This document shows positions 1-7,075 of a stretch of 36,753 nucleotides of DNA, in pieces. The DNA is taken from assembly GCA_025997715.1 (NCBI GenBank), contig BNUY01000008.1, forward strand, positions 1-36,753. Direction: 5' to 3'. The notes under the pieces are model-generated. The model had not been told where the DNA came from. It did not search any database and saw only the letters and a program-made list of their open reading frames with translations. The DNA comes from Spirochaetia bacterium (GTDB taxonomy: Bacteria; Spirochaetota; Spirochaetia; Treponematales; Breznakiellaceae). The stretch's first letter is position 1. Each line of letters opens with the position of its first letter. The position numbers and the translations under genes were made by a program.

Positions 1-49
1 GGTAGATCCTCACGGTCTCATTCCCCCGGGCCTGGATGCAGGCGCCTAG
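1..49. repeat. Left-end inverted repeat arm (likely chimeric end)
   Basis: Bases 1-49 are the exact reverse complement of bases 118-166, with a 68-base spacer. The first base of the window is also the first base of the repeat. The outer arm puts a stop codon (46-48) directly before the first gene. A perfect foldback at a contig edge is typical of a strand-switch chimera from whole-genome amplification or assembly. The right edge shows the same pattern. Confidence 0.9.
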
Positions 50-489
50 TGGATGAGCTTTATGGCAAGTCTTTCATGGAGTATAACCTGGAACTGACGC
101 AAGACCAAAAGAACGCTCTAGGCGCCTGCATCCAGGCCCGGGGGAATGAGACCGTGAGGATCTACCTGGCGAATCTGAAAGAGGACGAGCGGTCTGAGAA
201 GATTTATGAGATCGTGAAACTGAAAACGGCTCGTATCGCTGACAAAGTGTTGAAAAGTATTGGAGCTGAGGTGAACAGAGGCGCCATCATCAATGCTTCT
301 GCGGTCCAGTGCAATTCAAAATCACCGGATCATAATGAAATCACGCTCTGGTCTGGGAAAGCTGGAGGGGATATTACCATTCCTACCCAATGCGTCCTGA
401 TTGCCACGAATTGCGTAGAGGTGATCAAGAAGTCCTGCGCCGGCAAGTTTGAGGACAAGCTTCTGGGGGAAGAGGAGGAAGAAGAATAA
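49..489 (+). CDS. Hypothetical protein, 5' end lost at the contig edge
   Basis: Not recognised. The frame is open from the chimeric junction at about base 49 to TAA at 487-489. GTG at 49 lies on the junction and has no credible ribosome binding site, so the real N-terminus is probably missing. The first internal ATG is at 76. The protein is mostly soluble-looking and helical in its first half. It ends in a run of six glutamates after a LLG sequence. The acidic tail and the absence of motifs leave the function open. Confidence 0.6.
   Translation: MDELYGKSFMEYNLELTQDQKNALGACIQARGNETVRIYLANLKEDERSEKIYEIVKLKTARIADKVLKSIGAEVNRGAIINASAVQCNSKSPDHNEITLWSGKAGGDITIPTQCVLIATNCVEVIKKSCAGKFEDKLLGEEEEEE
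118..166. repeat. Internal partner of the left-end inverted repeat
   Basis: This is the inner arm, inside the coding sequence of the first gene. It reads as normal in-frame coding sequence, so it is probably the original and 1-49 the artefactual copy. Confidence 0.9.
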
Positions 490-537
490 TCTCTATACCG
501 GCAGGGCAAGATCAGAATAGTTGTTCTGTCGGATTCC

Positions 538-655
538 GTCTAAATGTTTAGACAGAAAAAATTTTCTAAAATGGAAAGATTTTTTAATAAATATGGTTGA
601 CATATATTCAAATATCTTTTAATATATAAGTATGATTTATTGAAAAAATAAATCA
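538..655 (+). promoter_or_regulatory. Regulatory cassette A (operator, sigma70 promoter, 5' stem-loop)
   Basis: First of three related cassettes (others at 14735-14849 and 19170-19286). In order: a dyad GTCTAAATGTTTAGAC at 538-553 with perfect 7-base arms; an A/T-rich inverted repeat at about 556-586; TTGACA at 597-602; a 17-base spacer; TAATAT at 620-625; and a stem-loop at 633-655 with a 9-base perfect stem (TGATTTATT / AATAAATCA) and loop GAAAA. The expected transcription start (about 632) falls at the foot of the stem-loop, which would therefore sit at the 5' end of the mRNA. Confidence 0.8.
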
Positions 656-681
656 AATCTGAATGAACAAGGAAGGCCGAG

Positions 682-999
682 ATGATGAAAGAAGCAATGA
701 AGAAATTAAACTTAGAATTAAAGGAACAAAAACAGCTATCAACAAAAATGTCCTTTCGTGCTTGGATTAAGACCAAAGAGTATGCGGATCTTCAATCAGA
801 AATGCCTGATAGAGAACCGGACGATCTTTGGGTCAATATGGGCACTGTGGTATCTACGAGAAATTGTACTGCGGAGGAGTTCTTTGACCACCTCGTTAGT
901 GTTCATCTGGACCCCTTTGTACATTACGAAGTATTTAATCGTAATTTCAAGAACTTTCCCACTTACGAAGAGCTCTTGAAAATGGAAGTCGCCAGATAG
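682..999 (+). CDS. Hypothetical protein (105 aa), first gene after cassette A
   Basis: Not recognised. The start is ATG at 682, five bases after GGAAGG. It is the first gene downstream of cassette A, so probably strongly and coordinately expressed. The protein has a lysine/glutamate-rich N-terminus and a central DLWVNMGTVVSTRNCT segment. No membrane segment or catalytic motif is visible. A weak hairpin (AGTCCC/GGGGCT) follows at about 1007-1027. Confidence 0.7.
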   Translation: MMKEAMKKLNLELKEQKQLSTKMSFRAWIKTKEYADLQSEMPDREPDDLWVNMGTVVSTRNCTAEEFFDHLVSVHLDPFVHYEVFNRNFKNFPTYEELLKMEVAR

Positions 1000-1050
1000 C
1001 GAAACAGTCCCGGAGTTTTCTGGGGCTTAATTTAACGAGAAGAGGACGAT

Positions 1051-1227
1051 ATGGACGGTCCAGTAATTGAGAAGATTCGAGAAGCATTGAAGGATTGGCA
1101 GCGGCCATGTGAAACGGAGGCTGGATGCCAGTACTGTAAAAATGGCGCCTGCTCCCAATGGAGCTGCAAGCCGGAAGATGAAATCATCAACAGCGCAAAA
1201 ACTCAGTTCGCAAAAACTCCCGCCTAG
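1051..1227 (+). CDS. Small cysteine-rich protein (58 aa)
   Basis: Not recognised. The start is ATG at 1051, after AGAGGA. Five cysteines (C20, C26, C29, C34, C39), including CQYC at 26-29, could form a small zinc-binding knuckle. The stop codon lies inside the stem-loop of the terminator that follows. Other small cysteine-rich proteins occur later (8521, 10052, 11929, 12661, 15756, 17161). Phage small zinc-knuckle proteins often bind nucleic acid or host proteins, but nothing here shows which. Confidence 0.65.
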   Translation: MDGPVIEKIREALKDWQRPCETEAGCQYCKNGACSQWSCKPEDEIINSAKTQFAKTPA

Positions 1228-1241
1228 CGGGGGTATTTTTA
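1212..1241 (+). terminator. Intrinsic terminator after cassette A transcription unit
   Basis: The stem CCCGC / GCGGG (1219-1223 with 1227-1231) is extended outward by wobble and A-T pairs and followed by ATTTTTAT. The A-run upstream could let it act on both strands. It overlaps the stop codon of the 58-residue gene and closes a short two-gene unit that begins at cassette A. Confidence 0.7.
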
Positions 1242-1262
1242 TATCCAAGGAGTGACCAAAAC

Positions 1263-1592
1263 ATGGTGACTTTTGAACGGTTCAAGGGCAATGACATTAT
1301 CTGCCTTTGGGAAAGTAATGAGAAGGAGAATGAAAGACCCCTCTCATTCGGAAAGAAGAAGGCGCAGCTCATTGTTGCAAACCTTCCTCAGATCAGCGAT
1401 GGCATAGAGAAGGGCGGGGATATTGTTCTACGGCGGGACGCCAATGACAGATACCCCTTCGTGTTTCCCTATGACAAGGGGATTCTGATTATGCAGAATC
1501 TGGACGAAATCAAAGCCTTTGCCGCCGAGGAAAGCAAAGAACAGAAGGACGTTGAAAACTACGTCAGGGATGGTCTTGGTGAGCACTCTTAG
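1263..1592 (+). CDS. Hypothetical protein (109 aa)
   Basis: Not recognised. The start is ATG at 1263, with AAGGAG about 10 bases upstream. The protein looks soluble and mixed alpha/beta, ending in a charged stretch. It lies just after a terminator and before the HNH gene, and no promoter of its own was recognised. Confidence 0.65.
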   Translation: MVTFERFKGNDIICLWESNEKENERPLSFGKKKAQLIVANLPQISDGIEKGGDIVLRRDANDRYPFVFPYDKGILIMQNLDEIKAFAAEESKEQKDVENYVRDGLGEHS

Positions 1593-1596
1593 TGAT

Positions 1597-2220
1597 ATGC
1601 AAAGCCTGGTAGGGAAAAGATTCGGAAGCCTGACAATCGAATCCTTTGCAGAGAAAAGAAGATCAATTGCATATTATGAATGCCTATGCGATTGCGGAAG
1701 CAAACTTACTGCTTCAATCTATGACCTGAAAAGAGGCCATACCCAATCATGTGGATGTCTGCAAAGGGCCAGAACTGCCATTGCCCACTTAAAGCATGGA
1801 CAGAGGCATACCCGGCTCTGGTATTGTTGGCAAGACATGAAGGCAAGGTGTTTCAATCCCAAAAACAAGCGGTATTCAGAATATGGCGGGAGAGGAATAA
1901 CCGTATGTGCCGAGTGGAAAGATGACTTCCAAGCATTTTTCGATTGGGCAATATGGAATGGTTATTCCGATTCCCTAACCCTGGATAGACGTGAGGTTAA
2001 TGGGAACTATGAACCATTAAATTGCCGATGGGCAACCGGCATGGAGCAAGGGGAGAACCGGCAAAATACTAAACTCATTACCATTGATGGCGAAACCCAC
2101 CATCAGGAAGAATGGGCACGAATTAAGGGTTTATCGAGTTCCTTGATTATTCATCGAATTAAAAGGGGGATGACGCCCGAAGAAGCGATAACTACGCCAT
2201 TGATGAGGAGGTACAAATGA
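1597..2220 (+). CDS. HNH/zinc-finger homing-endonuclease-like protein, copy 1
   Basis: Free-standing phage HNH-type nuclease family. The N-terminal LVGKRFGSLTI segment leads into a cysteine cluster (CLCDCG, then SCGC), a likely zinc site. A core follows with YGGRGITVC, LTLDRREVNGNY and NCRWAT, the family's HNH-like signature. The last 45 residues (ITIDGETHHQEEWARIKGL) look like the helix-turn-helix DNA-binding tail found on these proteins. Start ATG 1597 fits the family N-terminus; ATG 1570 is an in-frame alternative. Both have weak ribosome binding sites. The gene ends in ATGA overlap with the next gene and supplies that gene's binding site. It looks AT-richer than its neighbours, consistent with a mobile gene. 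Confidence 0.8.
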   Translation: MQSLVGKRFGSLTIESFAEKRRSIAYYECLCDCGSKLTASIYDLKRGHTQSCGCLQRARTAIAHLKHGQRHTRLWYCWQDMKARCFNPKNKRYSEYGGRGITVCAEWKDDFQAFFDWAIWNGYSDSLTLDRREVNGNYEPLNCRWATGMEQGENRQNTKLITIDGETHHQEEWARIKGLSSSLIIHRIKRGMTPEEAITTPLMRRYK

Positions 2221-3227
2221 GTGAAGAGTTAGATGACACCGGATTGGTTCCGGTAGAAAACGGAATGGATCTTGAGATTAAAATAATCAAGGAAACCATT
2301 GGGATCATTGAGACCAATGCCTTAGAGGTATTGGCTAATGCCAAGAAGAAGTGTGAGGAATACAAAGATGTAACACGCTTCATTGGAAACGAGGCGATAG
2401 CCAAAAAGGAAAAAGCGTCACTCAATAAGGCGGAGAAGAAGGCCGCTGAAATTGCTGGTGCTATCCGTAAGAAATGGCTTGCCCCGCTTGAACTATTTGA
2501 AGAGACCATGAAGGCCGTGAGGGCCGAATTCAAAAATGCCTCTGCTGGACTGGATGTGGTGGTAAAGAAGGCCGAGGAAAAGGAGAACGAAGACAAGGCC
2601 CTGGCTATCCGTCTTTACTTCAACACCAAGAACTTTGATCTTGTTCCCTTTGAGCAACTCTTCAATGATCGGTGGCTTTTGAAGGGCTCCAAGATGAAGG
2701 ACATCGAAAAGGAACTGGATGAGAAGATTGATAAAATCTACAGCGAAATTCAAGTTCTGGAACGTATTCCGGATCACGGTACCGCCGCAAAAGCCTTTTA
2801 CCTTGAACACCTGGACATTGGGAGAGCTCTCACAGAAGTAGACCGCTTGAAGGCTGCCGCAGAGAAGATTGCCCGGGAGAAGGTTGAAAGGGAAGAGCGG
2901 GAAGCGGCGGCGAAGGTACTGGAGAACCAGAAGGATCTGCGGAATGAGGAGCGCCAGGAAGCGAAGGATGAGCAGATTAAAGACCTGGCCGCCGAAGCCC
3001 TGGGAGCAGCCGAGGCGCCGGAACCTGAACGGAAAGGCCCGGATCTGCTGTGTACCTCCCTGCGGTTCAAGATTAAGCCCGATACCTACCGCGACCTGCG
3101 GGCCTGGCTTTCCTCCCGTGGGGTGCCATACAAGACGGTTTCTCTGTTCAAGACTGATGAGGACGCTGCGGTATTTATGGAGCGGGAAGCAATCGCCGGC
3201 GAGATTTATGCCGCAGTCATTCACTAA
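2217..3227 (+). CDS. DUF1351-like phage protein of the recombination module
   Basis: Length (336 aa), lysine/glutamate-rich helical make-up and position beside a Sak4-like ATPase match the DUF1351 family, which accompanies phage single-strand annealing or recombination genes. Long coiled-coil stretches cover about residues 40-130 and 200-265. A compact C-terminal domain (about 280-336) contains LRFKIKPDTYRDLRAWLSSRG. ATG at 2217 has GAGGAGG at 2204-2210. The molecular role of the family is not established. Identification rests on remembered family features. Confidence 0.65.
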   Translation: MSEELDDTGLVPVENGMDLEIKIIKETIGIIETNALEVLANAKKKCEEYKDVTRFIGNEAIAKKEKASLNKAEKKAAEIAGAIRKKWLAPLELFEETMKAVRAEFKNASAGLDVVVKKAEEKENEDKALAIRLYFNTKNFDLVPFEQLFNDRWLLKGSKMKDIEKELDEKIDKIYSEIQVLERIPDHGTAAKAFYLEHLDIGRALTEVDRLKAAAEKIAREKVEREEREAAAKVLENQKDLRNEERQEAKDEQIKDLAAEALGAAEAPEPERKGPDLLCTSLRFKIKPDTYRDLRAWLSSRGVPYKTVSLFKTDEDAAVFMEREAIAGEIYAAVIH

Positions 3228-3239
3228 AAGGAGGGACGA

Positions 3240-4607
3240 ATGAGTGGATTTCATAAAGCGGTAAAATCCCAGGCCAAGGCACGGATAGCAATGTTTGGGC
3301 CGTCCGGTTCCGGGAAGACCTATACTTCCTTGTCTGTGGCAACGGGCCTGGGTGATCGTATCGCCCTGATGGATTCGGAAAATCGTACCGCGATTAAGTA
3401 CGCAGACCGGTTTAACTTCGATGTCTGCGAGCTGGAAACCAAGACGGTTCAGGAATACGTCAAGAACATCAAAGAAGCCGGAGAAGCTGGTTACGATGTC
3501 CTGATTATCGACAGCCTGACCCATGCTTGGCAGATCCTCAATGAAGAGGTCCAGAAAATAGCTGATACCTCTTTCCAGGGGAACTTCTGGGCGGCATGGA
3601 GTAAGGGAACGCCGATGCAGCGTGAACTGGTGGACGCTATCCTGAATTACCCCGGCCATATTATCGCGACCATGCGGAGTAAAACCGAGTGGCAGACTGG
3701 GGCGAAGAAGCCTACACGGGTGGGCCTGGCGCCGGAGCAAGGTAAAGGGATTGAGTATGAGTTCGACATCCTGTTTGAAATCAATACCGGCCACCTTGCC
3801 AGCATCATCAAGGACCGGACTGGGAAGTTCCAGGATAAGATAATTGATCGGCCAGACCGCAAGTTTGGTAAGGATATTGCTGACTGGCTGTCAGAGGGAG
3901 CCCCGGTAGTAGTAACGGTGGATGAGAAAGTGAACAAGCTGAAGCTGGAGATTACACGGATTATCAAAAGCAAGGATGAAGCGGACATTCCTTACTTTTC
4001 CCCGAATGAAGTGACAGCAAATCACGACGCCTTGGTATCGCTTATACCAAAAACACCCGTAGAGCGACTGGAAGCCCTAACCGTGATGCTTGATGAAGTC
4101 AAGGAGAAACTTCAGATACGAGTATCGGACCCTACAGTTCCCAGGGAAGTCCCAAAGGTGCAGCCTTCGGATAATCCCGAAGCAGACCATATCTACCGGG
4201 AGCTGTCAGGAGAGCTGGACGGTAAGACGCCGGTGGACCGCGTGAAAGAAGTGTTCCACGGGACCGAAGTTCCCCAAAATGGAACAAGGCCCGTAGAAGG
4301 CCCTAAAACGGCTCCAACACAGAATCACACCAATACACCTCCAGCTACGCAATCTGAGCAATCCTCAGCGCAAATACCGGCCATATACGACACACCCGAG
4401 GAGCCCGGAGACACCGATTCTTACGAATCACCAGAGGATGATGAAACACCGCCTACCCCGCCACGAAGTGGGAAGAAGCCGATTCCCAAACTGGGGGAAA
4501 TCCCCGGAGTACATAGGGGCGTTGCCCCTGCAGCAGTTCCCCCGGAGGGGCCTGAGCTTCCCATGGATGGCATGGATTCAAGCGGGGTTCCTTTGGACAT
4601 CTTTTAG
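3240..4607 (+). CDS. Sak4/RecA-like AAA ATPase (AAA_24), phage recombination
   Basis: The Walker A motif GPSGSGKT is at residues 20-27, with the Walker B strand DVLIIDSLTHA near residue 85. An N-terminal RecA-like core of about 225 residues matches phage nucleotide-binding proteins of the Sak4/AAA_24 type, which assist single-strand annealing recombination. Residues from about 230 form a linker and a long, proline-rich, acidic C-terminal tail, probably disordered, perhaps for binding SSB-like partners. ATG at 3240 has AAAAGGAGG just upstream. It follows the DUF1351 gene by 12 bases, probably in the same operon. Confidence 0.85.
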   Translation: MSGFHKAVKSQAKARIAMFGPSGSGKTYTSLSVATGLGDRIALMDSENRTAIKYADRFNFDVCELETKTVQEYVKNIKEAGEAGYDVLIIDSLTHAWQILNEEVQKIADTSFQGNFWAAWSKGTPMQRELVDAILNYPGHIIATMRSKTEWQTGAKKPTRVGLAPEQGKGIEYEFDILFEINTGHLASIIKDRTGKFQDKIIDRPDRKFGKDIADWLSEGAPVVVTVDEKVNKLKLEITRIIKSKDEADIPYFSPNEVTANHDALVSLIPKTPVERLEALTVMLDEVKEKLQIRVSDPTVPREVPKVQPSDNPEADHIYRELSGELDGKTPVDRVKEVFHGTEVPQNGTRPVEGPKTAPTQNHTNTPPATQSEQSSAQIPAIYDTPEEPGDTDSYESPEDDETPPTPPRSGKKPIPKLGEIPGVHRGVAPAAVPPEGPELPMDGMDSSGVPLDIF

Positions 4608-4616
4608 GAGGAAGTC

Positions 4617-4847
4617 ATGGAGCAGAGAATAATTTGTTTGATTGATGGGGGCAAACCCCGAATACTTATGGCCTGCGATAAAAGCGATGCCGGTAAGATG
4701 GCGGCGTATTACAGGGGGCAACACAAGGGGAGGCAGATAAGAACGTATACCCCCGAAAATTATGCGGCGGCAAAGGCCGAGGCGTATTGGTGGTGTCGTG
4801 TTGAAGCGGCCCTGAAGAACGAAAGCGGCATGGAGGAACCAAAATGA
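4617..4847 (+). CDS. Hypothetical protein (76 aa)
   Basis: Not recognised. ATG at 4617 has AGGAGG upstream. It is a small basic protein with a hydrophobic first strand (IICLIDGG) and a tryptophan pair near residue 58. Its end overlaps the next gene by four bases (ATGA), so translation is probably coupled with the nucleotidyltransferase-like gene. Confidence 0.65.
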   Translation: MEQRIICLIDGGKPRILMACDKSDAGKMAAYYRGQHKGRQIRTYTPENYAAAKAEAYWWCRVEAALKNESGMEEPK

Positions 4848-5830
4848 AGCGCCGGATTATCAATGCGGTTATTACCAAGAAGTTCAATGAATGGACGGCT
4901 ACGATTGAAGATGAGGCCGTCCGCAAGCTGGTGGAAAAGAATACCACCATAACGGGGGGGTGTATCGCCTCCATGATTAACGGCGAAGAGGTGAAGGACT
5001 ATGACGTGTACTTTACCAATCAGGAAACCGTCCTGGCCGTTGCCAGATATTACATCGACAAGTTCAAGACGGCGAAGCCCACCGGCCCGGATATTAAGAT
5101 TTATCTGGGAACGGACTTTACCCAGGATGATTCGGCGCTACGGAAGCGGGTTAAGGAAATCGAGGCCCTCCAGGATGATGACCCCGAAAAGGACCAGGAA
5201 TTGTTGGACTTTTATGCTTATCACAAGGATTTCAGCGACCCTGGACGGGTGTTCCTCTACATCAAGTCTTGCGGCATTGCCGCAGAGAAAGACCTGAGCG
5301 AAATCATGGAGGACAGCGAAAATCCCCTGGATGAATCGCTGGAAGATCCTGAAAAGAAAGAGAAGTACCGGCCCGTGTTTTTCAGCTCAAACGCCATCAC
5401 CCTGTCCGACAAGGTTCAGATCGTCACCCGGTTTTACGGAGACGCCGCTGAGATTCATAAAAACTTCGATTATCTTCATGCCACGAATTACTGGGTCAGC
5501 GACCCCGGGAAGGTGGAGATAAAAATCGAAGCCCTGGAAGCGGTCCACAACAAGGAGCTGATTTATGTTGGGAGCAAATACCCGGTCTGCTCCCTGTTCA
5601 GGATGCGGAAGTTTATCTCCCGGGGATTCACCATCAGCGCCAGCGAGATTCTGAAAATCGCCATGAACATCAACGAGTTCGATCTGACGAAGATTCCGGT
5701 CCTTCGCGATCAGCTCATTGGGGTAGATTCAGCGTACTTCAACTCCCTTATTGAAGCCTTGAAGGAAAAGAAGGATGGCTGGATCAACCGGAATTATGTC
5801 ACTGAGCTGATAAATAGGATGTACAACTGA
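4844..5830 (+). CDS. Predicted nucleotidyltransferase-like phage protein (328 aa)
   Basis: Residues 34-57 contain TITGGCIASM followed by KDYDVYF. This matches the GG...DxD core of the DNA polymerase beta/poly(A)-polymerase nucleotidyltransferase fold (GG 38-39, D52 and D54). A third carboxylate cannot be placed by eye. Related uncharacterised proteins are common in phage replication regions. The stop overlaps the DUF5131 gene by one base (TGATG), suggesting joint expression. Substrate unknown; a tRNA, nucleotide or protein target is possible. The fold call is an inference from this motif only. Confidence 0.5.
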   Translation: MKRRIINAVITKKFNEWTATIEDEAVRKLVEKNTTITGGCIASMINGEEVKDYDVYFTNQETVLAVARYYIDKFKTAKPTGPDIKIYLGTDFTQDDSALRKRVKEIEALQDDDPEKDQELLDFYAYHKDFSDPGRVFLYIKSCGIAAEKDLSEIMEDSENPLDESLEDPEKKEKYRPVFFSSNAITLSDKVQIVTRFYGDAAEIHKNFDYLHATNYWVSDPGKVEIKIEALEAVHNKELIYVGSKYPVCSLFRMRKFISRGFTISASEILKIAMNINEFDLTKIPVLRDQLIGVDSAYFNSLIEALKEKKDGWINRNYVTELINRMYN

Positions 5831-6561
5831 TGGCGGCATTTCTAAAGCAAAAGGGCGATATGTACCGGTGGGTTGATTTTACCTGGAACCCGGTTCAGGG
5901 GAAGTGCCAGCATGACTGCGCCTACTGTTACATCAAGCGTATCGCCCAGAGGTTCCGGGGTGATGATGACTTCGGGGCGCCGCATCTGTTTGATACTCCC
6001 CTGAATATCAGACAGAACGGCGCCGGCAAGACGGTGTTTGTGTGCTCTTCCTGCGATCTCTTTGCCAGCAATATCCCGGAATCCTGGATAGCCTGGGTAA
6101 TTCGCCAGGCCAACAAGTACCCGGAGAATACCTGGCTCTGGAACACGAAGAATCCGCAGCGGGCCGTGAACCTTCCCCGCTTTGATAGTCGGTTCCCGGA
6201 CTATCCCAAGAACTCAATTCTTTGCGCCACGATAGAGACCAATTGCTGGTTTGACTGCATGGGCAAGGCGCCGCATCCAGACCAGCGGTTCAAGGGGCTA
6301 GAGGAATGGGAAGGTCGGAAGATGGTCACGATAGAGCCGATTATGAAGTTTGCCATTTCCCCCTTCGTAGAACGGCTGCATTGGATTCGCCCAGAACAGG
6401 TCAATCTGGGCGCAAATAGTGGCAATGTCGAACTTCCCGAGCCGTCCAGAGAGGATATTGAAAAGCTTGTTTATAAGCTGAGTAGATTTACCAAAGTTCA
6501 CCTAAAAAAGAATCTCCGAAGGATTCTACCAGAGCATGACCTTTATTCTGAGGGGGCATAG
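5830..6561 (+). CDS. DUF5131 (phage Gp37/Gp68) radical-SAM-type iron-sulfur protein
   Basis: The opening KGDMYRWVDFTWNPVQGKC and CQHDCAYCY motif (C26, C30, C33; CX3CX2C) are the signature of the DUF5131/Gp37-Gp68 family, related to radical SAM enzymes that bind a 4Fe-4S cluster. Later segments such as TIEPIM and VNLGANSG fit the family. At 243 aa it is near the usual length. The reaction is unknown; DNA or nucleotide repair or modification has been suggested for relatives. It directly follows the nucleotidyltransferase-like gene and precedes the second HNH gene. Confidence 0.8.
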   Translation: MAAFLKQKGDMYRWVDFTWNPVQGKCQHDCAYCYIKRIAQRFRGDDDFGAPHLFDTPLNIRQNGAGKTVFVCSSCDLFASNIPESWIAWVIRQANKYPENTWLWNTKNPQRAVNLPRFDSRFPDYPKNSILCATIETNCWFDCMGKAPHPDQRFKGLEEWEGRKMVTIEPIMKFAISPFVERLHWIRPEQVNLGANSGNVELPEPSREDIEKLVYKLSRFTKVHLKKNLRRILPEHDLYSEGA

Positions 6562-6562
6562 C

Positions 6563-7075
6563 GTGGGAAGGGCTATTGATTTGACCAGCCAAAGGTTTGG
6601 CCGTCTTACCGTAATTAGTTTTTCCCATGTGATACATACCGGCACAAGGTATTTTAGACGCTGGAATTGTCTATGCGATTGCGGGAAAGAGCTTGTTACC
6701 GGTACTGCTGAATTGAGAAGCGGTAATACTACCAGTTGTGGATGCTATCATCGGGAAAAGACCGGGGATGTTTTCAGGAAGCATGGCGGCACAGGAACAA
6801 GGCTTTACCAGACCTGGAAACACATGAATACCAGATGTTATAACCCAAAAAGCCGGGACTTCCCATGGTATGGCGGTAAAGGGATAACGGTCTACCCAGA
6901 ATGGCGAAACTCATTTTCCGCGTTTAGGGATTGGGCTCTTACTAATGGGTATGCTGAAGATTTAACTATCGACCGGAAGAAGAGCGATCAGAATTATTGT
7001 CCTGAGAATTGCCAATGGATAACGCTGGTTGAAAACGTAAAAAGGATGCACCAATCAAAAAATGGGGAGGGGTGA
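6563..7075 (+). CDS. HNH/zinc-finger homing-endonuclease-like protein, copy 2
   Basis: Paralogue of the gene at 1597. It shares LTSQRFGRLTV, the CLCDCG and SCGC cysteine cluster, WYGGKGITV, LTIDRKK and ENCQWIT. It lacks the C-terminal helix-turn-helix tail of copy 1, so it is shorter (170 aa). The HNH core is more eroded (DQNYCPENCQW in place of NGNYEPLNCRW), which may mean lost activity. GTG at 6563 follows AGGGGGC by about seven bases, one base after the DUF5131 stop. It looks AT-richer than its flanks, consistent with insertion between replication genes. Confidence 0.8.
   Translation: MGRAIDLTSQRFGRLTVISFSHVIHTGTRYFRRWNCLCDCGKELVTGTAELRSGNTTSCGCYHREKTGDVFRKHGGTGTRLYQTWKHMNTRCYNPKSRDFPWYGGKGITVYPEWRNSFSAFRDWALTNGYAEDLTIDRKKSDQNYCPENCQWITLVENVKRMHQSKNGEG

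Noticed and set aside
1..166. Inverted repeat as a phage terminus, attachment site or transposon end
   Set aside because: It is a perfect foldback at the contig edge inside a coding sequence, with a matching chimera at the other end. No transposase or target-site duplication is present.
2493..3794. 433-codon open frame on the minus strand
   Set aside because: It lies antisense to the DUF1351 and Sak4-like genes, which have clear motifs and ribosome binding sites. Its translation shows no domain, and it would be the only large minus-strand gene in a plus-strand region.
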